64,000 nucleotides of DNA, from contig NC_088926.1 in NCBI RefSeq assembly GCF_038396675.1, positions 14,817,501 through 14,881,500 on the forward strand. Direction: 5' to 3'. The stretch is from Hydra vulgaris. Lineage: Eukaryota > Cnidaria > Hydrozoa > Anthoathecata > Hydridae. Under the pieces are notes generated by a model. It was not told where the DNA came from. It made no database searches and saw nothing but the letters and a program-made list of their open reading frames with translations. A program made the translations under genes and the position numbers. Positions 10,150 to 21,342 of this stretch are shown here, in pieces; within the stretch, counting starts at the first letter, position 1, and every line of letters starts with the position of its first letter.

Positions 10150-13100
10150 CTAAGATTTTTTTCTGTCTCTAATATTTTTTAATTCTGTGGAGCAAACTCG
10201 TGTTAAACTCCATGACCTTGTTGAAATTTTTTTGTAATTTTTATATGCCATTACTATCCAACCTTGGAAGGTACCGGTGCCTAAAGTGACCAAATAATGT
10301 GATTGAGACAAAATACCAAGTTCGGTTAATGCAATAAATCCAGTATCATTATATATTAAACCCCTTGAATGATTGGAAGTAAATAAAACTGCATTAATTG
10401 CCTCTAACTTTTTGTTAAAATAGTAACGAGCTTTTTCAACTACACTAGAATTCAATGTTATTATTTGATCAGATCCATGCGGGCCAATATCACTTGAAAG
10501 AAATATATGCTTAATTTTTTTTTTCACAACGAGTATATTAACAACTTTTTCAAGATTGTCTAAACATTCTTTAAATCTGTCAATATTATACCACAGTAAC
10601 AGTCTTTCAGAACGAATGTGAATTCCAAGATAAGAATTATGTTTGAATTTCTCTCTAATAAAGTTATTTATTTCATTATAAACAAGTTTACTAAACTTAA
10701 TTTGAGACAAATAAAATTCATGTGGTTGTGGAAGTGTGATATTAAAATGAGCTCTTTGATAACCAACTCCACGCCATAAAAATATAGAAACACATTTTTT
10801 CATTTGTATTATTTGTTTCAACCGTGCAATAGTTTTGATGAGTTCAACATCTATACAAATACCTTGACTAATAAACAACCCTTTGATTCTTGAACTAGTT
10901 GAAATTTTTTCTTCAATAAAAGAGCAGTTAGTCAAGCCACCATTTTCTTTTAACTTTGATTCTATTATACTATATTCTTCCTCTGAAAAATTTAAATACC
11001 TTTTTGTTTCATCTTTTCCTCCAGCATAAAAAAAATAAATCATTGTTGTAGAAGGACAATGTGACAAATAATGTTCTAAATTAACTATGCCATTAAGAGA
11101 TAACCTTGAAAAAATATTATAAATAGATTCCATTTCAAAATAATTGTCCAATGGAAGAAACTCCCTACTCTTTTTGCGCATTGCACCTGTCCAACCACTT
11201 CTTAGACCGCAAAAACGAGAATGCCTAACAAATGGCTCCACAAGATTTCTATTTAGAAGAGTTGCAAGCAAACCAGCCTGAAGAAAATTTATTGCTGTTT
11301 TCCCAAGTTGTTCATAATGACCTAGCAAAAACAAATATTGGGAGGTCATCATTGTACTTGATCTGTTAGCAGAAATGATAGTTGGATCTTCATTACTATT
11401 TGAGTTTTCAGAACTTTCTAAAAATTTATTATCTTTTTCTAGGAATACGCCAATCTGTTCTACAAAACGATATGAACCAACTATTTCTAAAAAATATATT
11501 AAAAAATGCATAAACAGTGCTAAAATGTTCTTTTAACACAACCCACTCTGATGACACCTCTGGTCAGAGCGGGATGCTAGGGGAGTTGATTTAATATCTC
11601 TTTAGGCCTTAACTTTAGGCCTTAGTACTTTAAGTCATTTTAAGACACTTAATCCAACTAATTTATATGTCTGTTCCCAAATGGTACATAACAATGGTGT
11701 GCTAACTCTACATGTCTGTTGTCTTTTATGAGGCTTTTGCTATTCATTTCAAGGGACATTTATTTTTTTATTTATTTAGCATTAAAAAAAATTTGACTAA
11801 AAGTTTAATAATTCTAATGCTCATAAGATTAATTTTAAATAACTTTATGGTGTATTGAATAAAATTTATATACTTTTATAAACATTATATTATAATATTT
11901 TATATAACATTATTATAACTTTTTGTGGCAACAATTGTTTACCATAAAAATATCCTAACTTTTCATATTTTTATTGCCTTGAAACACTAAAAAAATTGAT
12001 ATCTTTAAAATGGTTAACATATTTTTTGTTTCTACAAATATGTAGTATGAAAATGTAAAAATAAACAGTTTTAAAAAACAAAATAAAAAAATTTAGAATT
12101 TTAAGAATAACCAATGGATAATTATTTTGAATCTTGCTCAAAGCACAAAAGTAATAGATAATTTGAAATGAAAGTTTTTAATTACCCTTTGAATAAATGA
12201 GTGTTTCAAATTTAGTCAGAAAATTTTTTCTTCATAAAGAAAACATGAACTTTAAATAAATGTTATTTGTTTTTTTAACAAAAAAACTTATTTGCTTATT
12301 TATTAACATAACATCAATTATTTTAATGTTTGTGATTTAACTATATTAAATTGTTTCAGAAATCTAAAGTTTAGAAAATTAAATCTAGCCTGTCAAAAGC
12401 TTTTTATTCATAATTAACATTTTTTTAACATTTTTAGTAACATACCTTTTGTTTATACAAATAAGCATCAGCTCAACATAAATTGCATATTTTGTAACCA
12501 GGACAACATTACAGTTAAAACACTTAACGGGTGATGCGGAAGTTATCGGACATATCCTAATTTCATTATTTGAGCATAATAATTATTTTTTGTGGTTTTA
12601 TGCGTAGGCATAAATGTTCTATAAAATATAAACTTCATTATTTGAAACACAATTATTTAAATGAGGTTAAATGCAGCTCAACGAGAATCTTTTCGAAAGC
12701 GACTAAAAATGTTTTTTGTAAATAAACCTAATATTTGAAAAAAAATAAAATCGTAAATCATTTCGAAAAGGAAGGATTTGCTCGAAGTACAATATATGAT
12801 AACCTAAAAAGACTTGAAACTGTTCAATCGTTTTCTGATAGAAAGCACCCTGGTCGTCCGACATTCTGGACTAGAGAAAAGAAAGCCGAATTAACGAGAC
12901 TTGTCAACAATCGAAAAGGGGTCAGTCAGAGAAAAATAGGTATTAAATTCGGTGTAAATCAATCGACAATTGGTCATCAGTTAAAAAAAATCAATATTAA
13001 ATATAGAAAACGTGAAAAGACTCCAAAATACACTAAAGAACAACAAATAAAGGCAAAGAAAAGAAGCAGGAAACTAGTTAACCAACTCTATAACACAAAA

Positions 13101-16100
13101 TCGCTTCTAGTCATCGATGACAAAAAATACTTTTGTTTTGCAGGGGACAACATGCCTGGAAATTCTGGATACTACACAAACAACAAAAGACATGCCCAGA
13201 AAGTGTTCGTTTTATAGGAAAAGAGAAATTTCCAAAAAAATTATTAATGTGGATAGCCATATCTCACCGTGGTATGTCCAAGCCATTGTTTCGCACTTCC
13301 AAGGCTGTAGCAATCAATTTATCAATCTATATTAATGAATGTTTAGAAAAACGACTTCTTCCATTTATTCACAAGTATCATGGCGACTTTAACTATTCAT
13401 TTTGGCCAGATTTAGCAAGTTCTCATTATTCTAAAGATTCTCTAAATTGGATGGACCAATATGTCTATTACGTTGATAAAGAATCCAATCCTACAAATGT
13501 GCCTCAAGCACGACCAATTGAAAATTTTTGGGGACATTTGGCACAGAAGGTTTACGAGGGAGATTGGCAAGCTTCAATAGAGCAAGTTTTGATTGATCGC
13601 ATTAAACTAAAACTACAAGAAATTGATTTAAACTTTTTACAGTTGCATATGAAAGGCGTCAGAGCAAAATTGAGATCAATTGCAGATGGTGGTGTTTTTT
13701 CATATAAAAAATAATACATTTTTATTAAAAGATAAATGCTTTATTCAAAAAAAATATAATGGTAGTTTGTTTTTTTATTCATAAATAAGTTATTGACATT
13801 TTTATTTTGTCCGATAACTTCCGCATCACCTGTTATTGTTCAAAAAAAGTTTGAATAACTATGTCTATGTTATGTTTATGGTCTGTATATACCCAGGTAT
13901 ATACAGACTCTGATATTTTAATATCCTGACTATGAATTGTAGCATGTCTTTTATTGAACTGGAATTTATGCTTAATTTTTAAAACTTGACTATTGATTTA
14001 ACATTAATTATTGAAAAATTATTAAAAAATTATTGAAAATAAACAAACTAAAAACAACATTCTGCTTACTACAAGATATGGAAAATAAGTAAGACCTTTA
14101 GTACTTAACTAGTTATTATAAAGTATTTTGAGTTAGTATGCATTAGAAAAATATATTACTTAAAACCTTGAAAAAATACTTTAAAATCATTAAACAGTAA
14201 GCTTTTTAGACAAATGCATTACCATTCACAAAGATTTTTTTTTAATTTATAACAGAATTTGCTTTCCAAATTCTGGAAAAATAGCTCAAATTGTTATTCC
14301 TCACAAATTTTACAATAATATTTTGCATTTATTTCTTTTTAAGAAGTTTTTGATTCTTCATATATCAGAATTAGTTCTCATTGCCACTTGCTGTCGTTAA
14401 AATTTATTGTATAAAAACTTGAAATAAATAGTCTGTATGGGAAGTAAAAAGAAAAAACTACTTACCCCAGAATAGATCACCACAATAATCAAAATTTGAT
14501 TGTTGCAATTATATTCTACAATAGTACTGATACAAAAAAAAAAAAAGAAACCTCTAAACTAGTATTTAAATGTTTTTTTTTTACTTTTTTGCATCGATTT
14601 AACTAGATTGTTACAATTTTCATTTTTGCAACAACCTAGTTAAATCAATTGTAATTCAATTGAACTTTCCTCTAAATGATATCTAGTTCTTACTTTAGGC
14701 TATTTATAGATTTTATAGATTTTATTCAGATTGTGAATAATTCTTTGTGTAGGCTCAAATAGAATAATTGGATAAAATAGAATAAAATAATTGGAAGGAA
14801 AATGAATTGGATTGATTTAGAATGGGATAAAAAATACAAACACTAAGATAACTTTTCGGGCTTATATACTTAAAATATAATATTTAATATATAATACTTA
14901 ATATTTAATAAAAAAATATAAACTTATAACTTTTTTTTTTTTATTGTAACTATTCATTACTTTAAAATTACTTTCATCATTAAAAAATACATTTCCAAAG
15001 ATCACCCACTTCTCTTTATACAAGCTTAATTTTGTGAGCTAACCTCTGGGCATCAGCATGGGTTTTCCAACAGCAGCATCAACACCATTGATTTTCTTAA
15101 GTAAAATATTTCTGATTGTTTTTAAAAGGTATTTTTCACAGTTTTTGTTGAATGAGTTGGTCCACAATAACTTACCAACACATTCAACAACAACAAAAAT
15201 TAAAACTTTTTTTGAACTCTGTAGTTTTTTTGACCTTCTAAATCCTGCATGACATTGGGTGCTACCTGTCATCTTTAATGTTTTTAGAGTAATTCTAATG
15301 CAATTCTCTGAAACTTTAATTTTCTTGTTATTTCTCTGCTATTGATTTTGGAGCCATCCTTCATACCTGCTATATGCAATTTTGTTGCTTTTAGACCAAT
15401 TTCTTAAATATAATTTTTTAGATTTTATCTAAATAATTAAAAAGGGTTGTCACTAAACTAGATATCATAAACAATTTTATGTAATAAATATTTTTATTTT
15501 TATTTTTATGTAACTTTTAATAGGAAATGATCAAGCTGACATAAATTAATAAAATAATTTTAAATAAGAGTTGGGTTGAGAAGGCGGTAGAACCTTATTT
15601 TTTACAAAATTTTCCAGCATGTTTTTTTTATTCCTTTGATAAAACTAAACTTTAAAAAAAAAACTAACATGAAGTAAACTTCTTACATGTTTTTTGGAAA
15701 AGTCTTATCTTGTAATTATAAAAACTATAACCTTAGCTAAAAATATTTACACTTTTAGACAGAATAAATCAAAAACATTTAGTGTAACATTTGTATGGTA
15801 ATTGTCTATCATCATGAATATTGTCAGTATAATACATTTTGAAATTTCTTTTTTTAAATAAGACTTAAGCTATTACAAAACTTAAAATAAGTTGAAAAAA
15901 TTGTAGTTTTTTATAATATAGAATAAAAATATATTATAATATTTTTTACAATATAATTTTCATAATGTACTAACTTTTTTTTGGCATAACAGTTTTGTCA
16001 ATTAATTGCATTGTTAGCAAGTAGATTTAGAGCCAGTTATTATTAGTTCAAACTCTCATTTACAAAGTAAAAAACTTACCTGTAAATTCAACATCATCCA

Positions 16101-16317
16101 CTTTATTAATACCTAAAATTTCTTTTTTGAGTTGGTTCGAGAAAATATCTGAAAGTTTTTCACTGCTATTAAAAGTAACATCCAATTGATTAAAATACAC
16201 CATGAGGATATGTAAAATGCATGATAGCAAAATAAAAAAGGCAATAAGCAACAATATACAACTAAAACCAAATTTCTTTCGCCTTTTTTTGCAGATAACA
16301 ATTCCCTTGAATAACAT
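10150..16317 (-). CDS. Two-exon type II membrane glycosyltransferase, O-fucosyltransferase-like
   Basis: Exon 1 is 16317-16080 and exon 2 is 11486-10150. The GTAAGT donor (16079) and TTTTTTAG acceptor (11487) join in phase 1, giving 524 residues. Residues 10-15 are KKRRKK, and about 17-42 form one hydrophobic helix: a short cytoplasmic tail plus signal anchor, typical of Golgi/ER glycosyltransferases. The lumenal part has several N-x-S/T sites. It carries YLFLLGHYEQLGKTAINFL near the start of the domain, then YLGIHIRSERLLLW, resembling the H-x-R-x-E/D nucleotide-sugar motif of O-fucosyltransferases, and DTGFIALTELGILSQSHYLV near the end. The fold family is fairly likely; substrate and exact subfamily are unknown. 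Both exons are free of stops, and the large intron contains a mariner and a Tc1 relic. An AG lies 4 nt before the ATG. Confidence 0.65.
12527..13833 (+). mobile_element. Complete mariner/Tc1-type transposon, DD36E-like
   Basis: The inverted ends share GATGCGGAAGTTATCGGACA (left near 12532, right complement ending near 13828). TA flanks both sides (12525-12526 and 13834-13835). The length of about 1.3 kb is normal for mariners. It encodes one transposase with frameshifts. The ends are well preserved compared with other elements here, which suggests a fairly recent insertion into the intron. Confidence 0.9.
12661..13714 (+). pseudogene. Mariner/Tc1 transposase with two frameshifts
   Basis: It starts at ATG 12661 (MRLNAAQRESFRKRLKMFF) and shifts frame in the A-run near 12735. 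It continues with a helix-turn-helix (FARSTIYDNLKRLE) and a GRP-type linker (HPGRPTFW). The first catalytic Asp is in LLVIDDKKYF. A second frameshift lies near 13200, after which the frame continues to 13714. The second Asp is in WPDLASSHYSK and the Glu in ARPIENFW, with 36 residues between them, so DD36E. That spacing and the PDLASSHY block match a described invertebrate Tc1/mariner group; I cannot confirm it without a search. Confidence 0.8.
14500..15420 (-). pseudogene. Tc1-like transposase relic with internal deletion
   Basis: On the minus strand, 15410-15230 encodes an HTH-like stretch (KLKVSENCIRITLK-type, in mixed frames, then MTGSTQCHAGFRRSKK). About 15060-14960 reads KPMLMPRG, LSLYKEKWVIFG, NDESNF, like the region around the first catalytic Asp. 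Then 14765-14520 aligns in DNA with 50090-50230, the C-terminal end of another Tc1 copy. The central catalytic segment is missing. Many stops and frameshifts make this an old copy. A hairpin at 14596-14646 is absent from the 50-kb copy. Confidence 0.55.
14596..14646. repeat. 21-bp hairpin, 9-nt loop, in the Tc1 relic
   Basis: Arms 14596-14616 and 14626-14646 pair at 19 of 21 positions around ttttcattt. The homologous copy near 50087 has gcatcgattttacaagattg once and continues without an inverted partner. Confidence 0.8.
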
Positions 16318-16483
16318 AACCTAGAACACAACTAATTATGCTTTTATTGATTGAACTAAAACTAAAGTAAATAACAATTAATATATTACATAACTAACAT
16401 AGTTATATAAGAAAATATGACATCAAATTATTATAGTACGCAATATTACTATTGTATACAATATACAGTTTTTTTAAATTGGT

Positions 16484-16697
16484 AATTCACCTCCCCATAA
16501 CCAAGAAGGCCACTACAGTCCAGGAGGCTATTTTAATTTTGGTTACAACCCTCTCTCAACTCTATAACTTGAAACTCAAACTATTACAAAACAAGTGAAT
16601 GCATGGAGAAACAAGTTGAATGCGGTACTTATTCTTCAAACTCAGAACTTCTTGTTTAAGAAGTATCATAATAACTCTATCGCTACACTACTACCGC
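16484..16697 (-). repeat. tRNA-derived SINE, family A copy 2 (diverged)
   Basis: It aligns along its whole length with 20700-20921, sharing attcacctcccc, aaggccactacag, accctctctcaact, ggagaaacaagttga and ctaccgcata. The tRNA-like head on the minus strand is more decayed than in the other copy. It lies just upstream of the fucosyltransferase-like gene. Confidence 0.8.
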
Positions 16698-16904
16698 ATA
16701 CTTTGACTTCTGGAATCATTGCATTTGGATAGAAATTACCTAAACATGAAGTTAAATCATAATTAGTTAGTATACATTAGAATGAGAACATCTAATAGTC
16801 ACATGCTATCACATTTAGAATCATAATCACATGCTAATCATATTCAGAATGAGAACATCTAATAATCACAATAAACATCTAATAATCACATGCTATAAAC
16901 CAAC

Positions 16905-16931
16905 ACACACACACACATATACATATGTATC

Positions 16932-17002
<71 letters not shown>

Positions 17003-17005
17003 CCA
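16905..17005. repeat. (CA)n-(AT)n-(CA)n microsatellite
   Basis: An (AT)n core (about 16937-16990) is flanked by CA repeats. It directly abuts the LINE poly(A) tail at 17006. The other end of the same LINE also meets CA/AT repeats at about 19282-19396, so the LINE appears to have inserted into a microsatellite. Confidence 0.85.
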
Positions 17006-19281
17006 TTTTTTTTTTTTTTTTAAACATCTTCGCTTCCAACAAGGCTGCAAGCAGCCACTAATTAAAGTTGAAAGTTACTGAAAGAGAAAAGATGAAGATT
17101 GTAGAGCAAGATAACGATTGACGGACGACTTGAAAGATTGCAAATTATATGAATCAGGAAAGCAAGATGAAGGAAGCGAATTACAAAGAGCTGATGTTCG
17201 AGGAAAAAAACTAGACGAATAAGCGTTTTTGGTGCACTTAGGAACAGTCACAGAAAAAGGATGACACTTAACTGAATGACGAGTAACACGAGAATGAATT
17301 ATAGTAGATGGCACAAGAGACGCTAGCTCTTTAGAGCAGTGCCTGTTATAGTATTTGTAGAAAAGAGAAAGAGAAGCAAATTTACAACGATGTGATAATG
17401 GTTGGAGGTGATAATGGTTGGAGGTTGGCTGCAAGAGCAGGTCCAACAATGTTTACAATGCGTTTTTGCACCTTGTCTAAAAGAGAAAGGACATCATTAG
17501 AAGATCTGCCCCAGATATGGCAACAGTATTCCATACAAGGCCGGATTTGAGATTTATAGAAATAGAGAATAGAATCCAAAGTAAGAAAGTGTCGAGCTCG
17601 ATAAAGAGATGCAACCTTAGCAGATGCTAGTTTTGCAACTGATTTGATATATGGTTTCCAAGAAAGATTGGAAGTAAAAGTTAATCCTAGAAGATGAAGA
17701 GTAGATGACTCATCCAGTACATCACCGTTCATAAATATAGGAAGATCTAAATTATTGCGATAACGATTGGCTGAAAAAAATTGAATTTTATCTGAACTAA
17801 AGTTCACCAGCCACTGTGAGCCCCATGCTGTAGCAGAAGTGAGATCCTTTTCAAGCTCAAATGCCCCCTCCAAGCAATCAGAAGGTGTTGGTTTCTTATC
17901 ACGACAAGAGTAAATGGTAGTATCATCAGCAAACAATGCCACCTTAGATGTGACAATATCTGGAAGATCATTAATGTAAATTAAAAAGAGTATAGGGCCA
18001 AGGGTAGAACCTTGAGGAACCCCTGAAGTTACAGAATAAGAAGAAGAGTGTTGTCCATCGAGGACAACTTTTATGCTACGATTGGAAAGAAAGGATTCAA
18101 TGATCTTAAAGATGTTGCCGGATACACCATAAGAAGAAAGCTTATGGAGAAGACCAGCATGCCAAACTTTATCAAAAGCTTTTGAAATATCAAGAGCGAT
18201 GGCCTTAACCTCTCCACCTTTATCTAATGCACGATAAAACCTGTCAGTTATTACTGTTAGCAAATCAGCTGTAGAACGAGAAGATCGAAATCCATATTGA
18301 TGGTCAGAAAGTAAGTTATTAGATTCAAGATGAGAAATTGTTTGTTAATTAAAGATTCAAAAACCTTGGTTATGATAGGAAGAAGACTTATGGGACGGTA
18401 GTTAGACGAATCAGATCGCTCTCCAGAATTTTTGAAGATAGGGATAACAGATGCCGCTTTCCAGCAGGCTGGAAAGCAAGACTCTGATAAGCACTTGTTG
18501 AATAGTTTTGAGAGTATAGACGACAGCTCCGGAGAACACTTCTGCAAGACAATAACAGGTATGTTGTCCGGGCCACAAGCTGTAGAGGAGTCTAGGCAGG
18601 AAATCACTTTAGATACAGATGCTGGAGTGATATGAATGTTAAGCAATGGATCAACCTGTTTGTTGGCAATATCAGGTAGAACGCAACTAGTGGAATCAAG
18701 AGATGATATTGATGAAAAGTTTTTAGCAAACAATTCGGCTGTCTTTAGGTGAGGTGACAGTCTAAACCATACAAGAGAGGTGGAATTACAGATTTGCCCT
18801 TGTTATTGATATTATTAAAGATTCTCCAGAAGTCACGAGAGCCTAATTTTTGAGATGAGATACAAGATTTCATGAACTGAGAATAGCGGGTTTTGGCGTT
18901 AGACAAAACCTTTTTACAATTGTTTCTAGCAGTAATAAACAGAGGTCTGTTTTCTGGAGAATTGTTTTACTGATAAATATGGAAGTAACGGTTTCGATTG
19001 GCAATCGCAGCAGCACAGTGTGAAGAAAACCATGGAGGAGAGTGAGGCTTGACCTGGAATCGTCGAGAGGGAATAAAAGATTCCATGCCAGCCTGAATCC
19101 ACGAAGTTATGTAAGAAGCACATTTGTCGACAGGAAGACGAAAGATTTCTACCCAAGGGCGATCACGAAGAAAATCACGGAAAGAATCCCAGTCAGCTTT
19201 ACTGTAGTTGTAAGAGGTACGATAATAGGGGGATTCAGGTGATGAAAAAGAACGAGGTATTAGTTTTAAAGAGATCAAACT
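17006..19281 (-). mobile_element. LINE family 1 (jockey/CR1-like), 5'-truncated copy
   Basis: An A-run of 16 at 17021-17006 ends the element on the minus strand. It covers the last part of the endonuclease ([13 protein letters not shown]), the linker, the complete reverse transcriptase and the C-terminal domain. The 5' end is lost inside the endonuclease near 19281. It is the best-preserved RT of the family in this window. Confidence 0.9.
17075..19281 (-). pseudogene. LINE reverse transcriptase, frameshifted, FADD intact
   Basis: The product would copy LINE RNA into DNA at a nicked target. Visible blocks in order: [16 protein letters not shown] (linker, about 19200), SSNYRPISLLPIITKVFESL (about 18360-18420), ALDISKAFDKVWHAGLLHKL (about 18150-18200), SGVPQGSTLGPILFLIYIND (about 17970-18030), FADDTTIYS with both catalytic aspartates (17933-17922 codes FADD), and the C-terminal VNIVGPALAANLQPL. 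Frameshifts lie near 18260-18330, 18730 and 17400 (a short ggttggaggtgataat duplication). No RNase H domain is seen. Compared with the copy at 52690-56233, this one keeps about 25 residues after the endonuclease SDH block that the other has lost. Confidence 0.9.
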
Positions 19282-19304
19282 GTGATCACACACAAGATAT
19301 ACAC

Positions 19305-19305
<1 letters not shown>

Positions 19306-19396
<91 letters not shown>
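19306..19396. repeat. (AT)n microsatellite
   Basis: A pure dinucleotide run. Tyr/Ile-alternating open frames across it are artefacts. Confidence 0.95.
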
Positions 19397-19397
<1 letters not shown>

Positions 19398-19400
<3 letters not shown>

Positions 19401-20660
19401 GTACCCAGAATCAGCCATTTTGTTTGTGTACCCAGCACCGGGTACCTTGAAAAATATTTTTAACAGGTATAACCTTTAAGTGCTGTAACTAATAAATAAT
19501 AAAAATAATAAAACAAATTTTGTTTTAGTGTTACTTTAAATTGTGCAGAAATATTATTAACCAGATAAAAAATAGCGCAACAACCAATAAACTTTTTGAT
19601 AATTTCAGAAGTTGATAATTCATATGTACTAAATCTAGACGTGTCTCACTTAAATAAAGTTTTTTTTATTTAATTAAGTATTTTTACTATATTATATTGC
19701 AAAAAAAAAATTAAGTATTTTTGCTATATTATATTGCAAAACGTTGATAGCAGATAATATTGCAAAACAGAAATTGATTTATACATATATAAAACCCATA
19801 AAGTAAATAGAAATAATATGAGAATACAAAAGAAAGAAAAAGAAAAAAAAAGGGAAAAAAACACCTAATTGCTTCTTTTTATTACTTAAAATGCAAGAGA
19901 AAAACATTTTTCAAGATCAATCAAGAGAAAGTTTTAAAAGTTTAAAATTTTTCACAATTTTAATTACGAAAAATGAATGAAAGTTTAATACTTTGCATAG
20001 GTCATTTTTAAATAAGGTTTTTGCTAAATGATCATTTGCAATAAGTAAACGTTTAAACCAATGACCTTTTAACTAACAGAGATGATTTTCAACTGAATTT
20101 TTTTCCCATGAAGTTTGGGAAGTCGGGCGAGAAATCAATGGTTTTGGCACACTACCTCATTTCGAAAAAAATTCATTAATTTCCTATAAAAATCAACAAT
20201 TTCTTTTAAAAAAAAAAAGTAGGGGAGAGGCGTGCCCCCTCAGAAACTAGAGGAGACGCATTCCCTCTTGTTTATGAGGCAAGCAATCTACCACTGTGCC
20301 ACAGCTGCTAAAAACAAAGAAATATTGCATAGTTTTAAAGGGTTTTAATTATTTGTTAGCTGTTTTTAAAAATCTAAATTCTGTTCAAATGAAGTTTTCA
20401 ATCAATTGAATTTTGAGTTTTTTTCAGATTATTGTTGGAAAAATTATTTGATTGTCTACTTTTTAATTATTTCGAATGTTGATAATGTTTTTTATTTGTC
20501 ACAAACAAAAAATCATAAAAGAAATTAAAATGAAATACAGCAAAAAAGTGTAGTCTAAATTATTTTTTATTTGTTTAAATTTTTTTTTTTTTCTTTTTTA
20601 ATGGACTTGGTGCCAGGTACCCAATATTTACCACCGGGTATCCAGCATTTACTGGTTTTG
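19398..20660. other. Non-coding stretch bounded by GGTACCC motifs
   Basis: CAGGTACCCAGAATCAGCC and caccgggtacc lie at 19398-19446. aggtacccaatatttacc and accgggtatccagc lie at 20613-20650. Both ends adjoin (AT)n. A non-autonomous element is possible, but the inverted-repeat match is poor. The interior is AT-rich without genes, except for a SINE remnant at 20216-20310. Confidence 0.3.
20216..20310 (-). repeat. tRNA-derived SINE-like fragment, family C
   Basis: On the minus strand AGCAGCTGTGGCACAGTGG contains a very good A box (TGGCACAGTGG). It is followed by a tRNA-like arm and a degenerate B box (GGGAATGCGTCTCC). A GC-richer body (gaggggagacgc-like, in a C-rich run) follows. No second copy is seen in the window. 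Confidence 0.4.
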
Positions 20661-20699
20661 TCACTTCTCTAATATATATATATATATATTTTTTTTTGT

Positions 20700-20921
20700 T
20701 ATTCACCTCCCCAAGGCCGAAAAGGCCACTACAGATAAGGAGGCTACTTAATAGTGGTTATAACCCTCTCTCAACTTTAAAACTCCGAAACACGAACCTT
20801 GACAAACAAGGCCGCTGCGCGGAGAAACAAGTTGAGCGCGGTACTACCAGGGACGTGGTGGGGATCGAACTCGGAACCTCTGGCTTATAAAGCGAGCGCT
20901 TTACCACTACACCACTACCGC
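20700..20921 (-). repeat. tRNA-derived SINE, family A copy 1 (well preserved)
   Basis: Read on the minus strand it begins GCGGTAGTGGTGTAGTGG (A box) and has an anticodon-like arm around tttataa. It then has GAGTTCGATCC, a near-consensus Pol III B box. The tRNA-unrelated body ends in ggtgaataacaa, followed by an A/T-rich tail that meets (AT)n. Length is about 222 bp. The head most resembles a tRNA with a TAT anticodon position, but as part of a longer repeat it is not a functional tRNA gene. Confidence 0.85.
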
Positions 20922-20926
20922 ATAAA

Positions 20927-20979
<53 letters not shown>

Positions 20980-21342
20980 CACAGTACTGTTCAAATTATT
21001 ACGATAATTAAGAAAATTTTTTAGATTAAACTTTACTTGTACTTTTTGTTCTTAAAATGCATTTTAGTAAATAAGTATTATGATTAATATCATACCTGGG
21101 GCATTACTGTGAGATTTTAGTGCCTGCATATTAGATTTGTACTTTAAAAATTTTTAAAATATGTTAGTAATGTTCTTAGTTATAAATATTCAATTATTTG
21201 CATTAGGCAGGGATTATTTTGCAAGAAGTTAGGCTACCAGAAATGATTTGATTTGAGGTCTTGAAACCAGACCATCAACTTCATGCACAAAATCAAAATA
21301 GTCTTCAGTGTTTAATTGTTTTATTTATTTACTTTAGTAGCA

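Larger units (their letters stand above)
11487..16079 (-). other. 4.6-kb intron of the fucosyltransferase-like gene
   Basis: It is bounded by GTAAGT and TTTTTTAG on the minus strand. It contains a mariner-type element (12527-13833) and a Tc1 relic (14500-15420). The remaining parts (11490-12520, 13840-14495, 15425-16075) are AT-rich, and I see no genes in them. Confidence 0.65.

Noticed and set aside
18432-18635. Small open frames antisense to the LINE RT (also 54627-54830)
   Set aside because: They are shadows of the RT frame on the opposite strand, and recur in both copies for that reason.
20840-20921. Functional tRNA gene
   Set aside because: The tRNA-like head has imperfect stems and is joined to a body repeated at 16484-16697, so it is a SINE.
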